A stretch of 6,361 nucleotides of DNA from Chamaesiphon sp. (GTDB taxonomy: Bacteria > Cyanobacteriota > Cyanobacteriia > Cyanobacteriales > Chamaesiphonaceae). The position numbers were made by a program, and so were the translations under genes. The first letter of the stretch is position 1, and every line of letters begins with the position of its first letter. Positions 5,018-6,361 of this stretch are shown piece by piece. A model generated the notes under the pieces. The model was given only the letters and a program-made list of their open reading frames with translations. It did not search any database and was not told where the DNA came from. The stretch lies in assembly GCA_026785875.1 (NCBI GenBank), contig JAJAZF010000589.1:1-6361 (forward strand). Reading direction: 5' to 3'.

Positions 5018-6043
5018 ATGCTCGACCCCACTGTTGCGAGGTTGTCTAAATATCTGAAACCTTCCCCACTAGTCGGGTTAGGGCTAAGTACGCTCGTCGC
5101 GATCGGTTGTGCAATCTACAGCATCACCTTAGGAACTAGGGACATTTCACTAGCGGTCATTTTCGACTCCTTTACCCAGTTCGATAATTCCTTCGACCAT
5201 CTGATTATCCAAACGGTCAGATTGCCAAGATCGCTAATGGCGTTCGCCGTCGGTGCCTCACTCGCCGTATCGGGGGCAGCGATCCAAGGCTTAACCCGCA
5301 ACCCCCTCGCCGAAACTGGGATCTTAGGCATCGAAGCTGGCGGTGCCTTAGCCGTAGTCGGTACATCCTACCTGTTCGGTAGCTCTACCCCCTCAGACTA
5401 TGCAGGGGCAGCCTTTATCGGTGCGGGCATCGCGGCGATCGTTGTCTATCTATGCGCCGCCCTCGCTCCTGGTGGAGTCACACCCCTGAACTTGACGATC
5501 GCCGGAGCCGCGATCGCCGCATTTATCGCCGCCCTAACTACCAGCATCCTGATTGTCAGCCAGAGTACCTTAGAAGAAATTCGCTTTTGGCTGGCAGGTT
5601 CCTTAGTCGGGCGAGATTTCGACCTATTTTTACAGGTATTACCACTGATGATGGTGGGGTTAATACTAGCGTTTGCACTCAGTAGCCAAATCGCCACCCT
5701 GAGCTTGGGCGAAGAAATTGCCACCAGTTTGGGACAACACACCCTGATGATTAAGCTGTTAACGGTAACGAGTGTGGTGTTATTAGCAGGTAGCTCCGTC
5801 GCGATCGCTGGGCCGATCGGGTTTGTAGGGCTAGTCGTCCCCCACGGCGTGCGATTTTTCATCAAAACTGATTATCGCTGGATTCTGCCCTATTCGGCAG
5901 TCTGTGGTGCCATTCTCCTCCTGGTTGCTGATATCGCCGCCAGACTATTAATCCAGCCACAAGAATTACCTGTGGGCGTAATGACGGCACTTGTCGGTGC
6001 GCCTGTATTTGTCTATCTCGCCAAAACAAAAATCCGCGCATGA
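5018..6043 (+). CDS. FecCD-family iron-chelate ABC transporter permease
   Basis: Inner-membrane permease subunit of a BtuC/FecCD/FhuB-type importer that carries ferric-siderophore or ferric citrate from periplasm to cytoplasm. 341 residues is normal for the family. It has about ten hydrophobic helices, beginning at about 18-38. Family signatures are RLPRSL (68-73), IQGLTRNPLAETGILGIEAG (89-108), FWLAGSL (190-196), the GPIGFVGLVVPHGVR segment (265-279) that contacts the ATPase, and ELPVGVMTALVGAPVFVYL (316-334) near the C-terminus. RNPLAETGILGIEAGG rather than RNPLADPxxLGISxGA places it nearer the FecD/siderophore group than BtuC. It is first in a rightward operon: its TGA stop overlaps the ATG of a second permease, so the two probably form a heterodimer. 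No strong Shine-Dalgarno precedes ATG 5018. The cognate binding protein and ATPase are not in the window. Substrate inferred as siderophore from the divergent receptor. Confidence 0.95.
   Translation: MLDPTVARLSKYLKPSPLVGLGLSTLVAIGCAIYSITLGTRDISLAVIFDSFTQFDNSFDHLIIQTVRLPRSLMAFAVGASLAVSGAAIQGLTRNPLAETGILGIEAGGALAVVGTSYLFGSSTPSDYAGAAFIGAGIAAIVVYLCAALAPGGVTPLNLTIAGAAIAAFIAALTTSILIVSQSTLEEIRFWLAGSLVGRDFDLFLQVLPLMMVGLILAFALSSQIATLSLGEEIATSLGQHTLMIKLLTVTSVVLLAGSSVAIAGPIGFVGLVVPHGVRFFIKTDYRWILPYSAVCGAILLLVADIAARLLIQPQELPVGVMTALVGAPVFVYLAKTKIRA
5285..5309 (+). repeat. 25-base repeat shared by the two permease genes (copy 1)
   Basis: CAAGGCTTAACCCGCAA followed by one variable base and CCCCTCG. The same 25 bases with a single difference occur at 6337-6361 in the next gene. 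Both encode QGLTRNPL, the conserved permease motif. Identity at nearly every base, including third codon positions, is higher than the surrounding paralogous sequence and may reflect gene conversion or strong local constraint. Confidence 0.6.
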
Positions 6044-6361
6044 AAAACTGGCTAGCCATTCGCCCTCCGATCGTAGCCGATCGCCTTGCGGCGCGCTTGC
6101 GCGATCGACGATTGCCCCCGATCGCCTTAATTTTAGCGGGGTTGAGCTTTGCTGCGATTGTCATCAATGTCGCACAAGGTGAGTATCCGATCGCGATCGC
6201 CGACATTATCAAAACCCTGCTGGGCATCGATACTGGCAACCCCGATCTGCCATTCGTGATTCAAACTTTGAGATTGCCCCGCACCTTAGTTGCCTTTTTA
6301 GTAGGTGTCTCGCTAGCGATTTCGGGCGCGATTTTTCAAGGCTTAACCCGCAATCCCCTCG
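6040..6361 (+). CDS. Second FecCD permease, 3' end beyond the window
   Basis: Second channel subunit of the same importer, truncated by the window edge after 107 codons. The start ATG at 6040 overlaps the previous TGA stop (ATGA), the usual sign of translational coupling in FecC-FecD pairs. The protein begins MKNWLAIRPPIVADRLAARL, a basic cytoplasmic tail, then a first helix at about 26-45 (PPIALILAGLSFAAIVINVA). It continues with LRLPRTLVAFLVGVSLAISG and the QGLTRNPL signature at the edge. The layout mirrors the first permease, so the two are paralogues likely to form the heterodimeric pore. A HIP1 octamer lies within it at 6193-6200. The remaining two thirds, including the ATPase-contact segment, cannot be assessed here. 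Confidence 0.9.
   Translation, partial: MKNWLAIRPPIVADRLAARLRDRRLPPIALILAGLSFAAIVINVAQGEYPIAIADIIKTLLGIDTGNPDLPFVIQTLRLPRTLVAFLVGVSLAISGAIFQGLTRNPL
6337..6361 (+). repeat. 25-base repeat shared by the two permease genes (copy 2)
   Basis: Second copy of the element at 5285-5309, identical except for one base (T at 6354 against C at 5302). The match may extend past the window end. It encodes QGLTRNPL of the second permease. Confidence 0.6.

Noticed and set aside
5446..5865. Leftward 139-codon frame inside the permease gene
   Set aside because: Antisense shadow of a clear FecCD gene; such long antisense frames are common opposite Ala/Gly/Ile-rich membrane proteins with HIP1-rich codons.
1..6361. 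CRISPR arrays, insertion sequences, prophage or toxin-antitoxin genes
   Set aside because: No regularly spaced repeats, transposase motifs, terminal inverted repeats with target duplications or recognisable defence proteins were found on either strand.

Overview
The window looks like cyanobacterial chromosome. Four copies of the HIP1 octamer GCGATCGC are present (1884, 5510, 5801, 6193). The protein families (AMIN-domain TonB-dependent receptor, thioredoxin-like [2Fe-2S] ferredoxin, Dps with a histidine-rich ferroxidase site) are also typical of cyanobacteria. I cannot name a genus.

Layout, left to right. 1-244 has no gene I can support; it holds a perfect AT-rich inverted repeat. A leftward two-gene unit follows: a small 88-residue protein (816-1082) overlapping a [2Fe-2S] ferredoxin-like protein (245-823 or 841). 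A 374-base divergent region comes next, with a 14-bp direct repeat around a candidate promoter and coding-like scraps. A rightward Dps ferritin-like gene (1457-1996) then converges on a leftward TonB-dependent siderophore receptor (2143-4716). The short gap between them holds an undescribed-looking scrap of a FecCD permease gene (about 2053-2142) and a hairpin. A 301-base divergent region follows, with a good promoter and a Fur-box-like dyad for the receptor. Last come two rightward FecCD permease genes (5018-6043 and 6040 to the edge), joined by an ATGA overlap, the second cut by the window end.

Taken together this is an iron acquisition and storage locus. The receptor would bring ferric-siderophore across the outer membrane using TonB energy. 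The FecCD pair would form the inner-membrane channel of an ABC importer whose ATPase and binding protein lie outside the window. Dps would oxidise and store the iron and limit peroxide damage, and the [2Fe-2S] protein may serve electron transfer or iron sensing. The individual family calls are firm. The claim that these genes share one regulon rests on gene order and one Fur-like site.

The points most worth checking are the FecCD relic behind the receptor gene, the His-for-Asp substitution in the Dps ferroxidase site, the Fur-like operator just after the receptor promoter, and the repeated element at the dps promoter.
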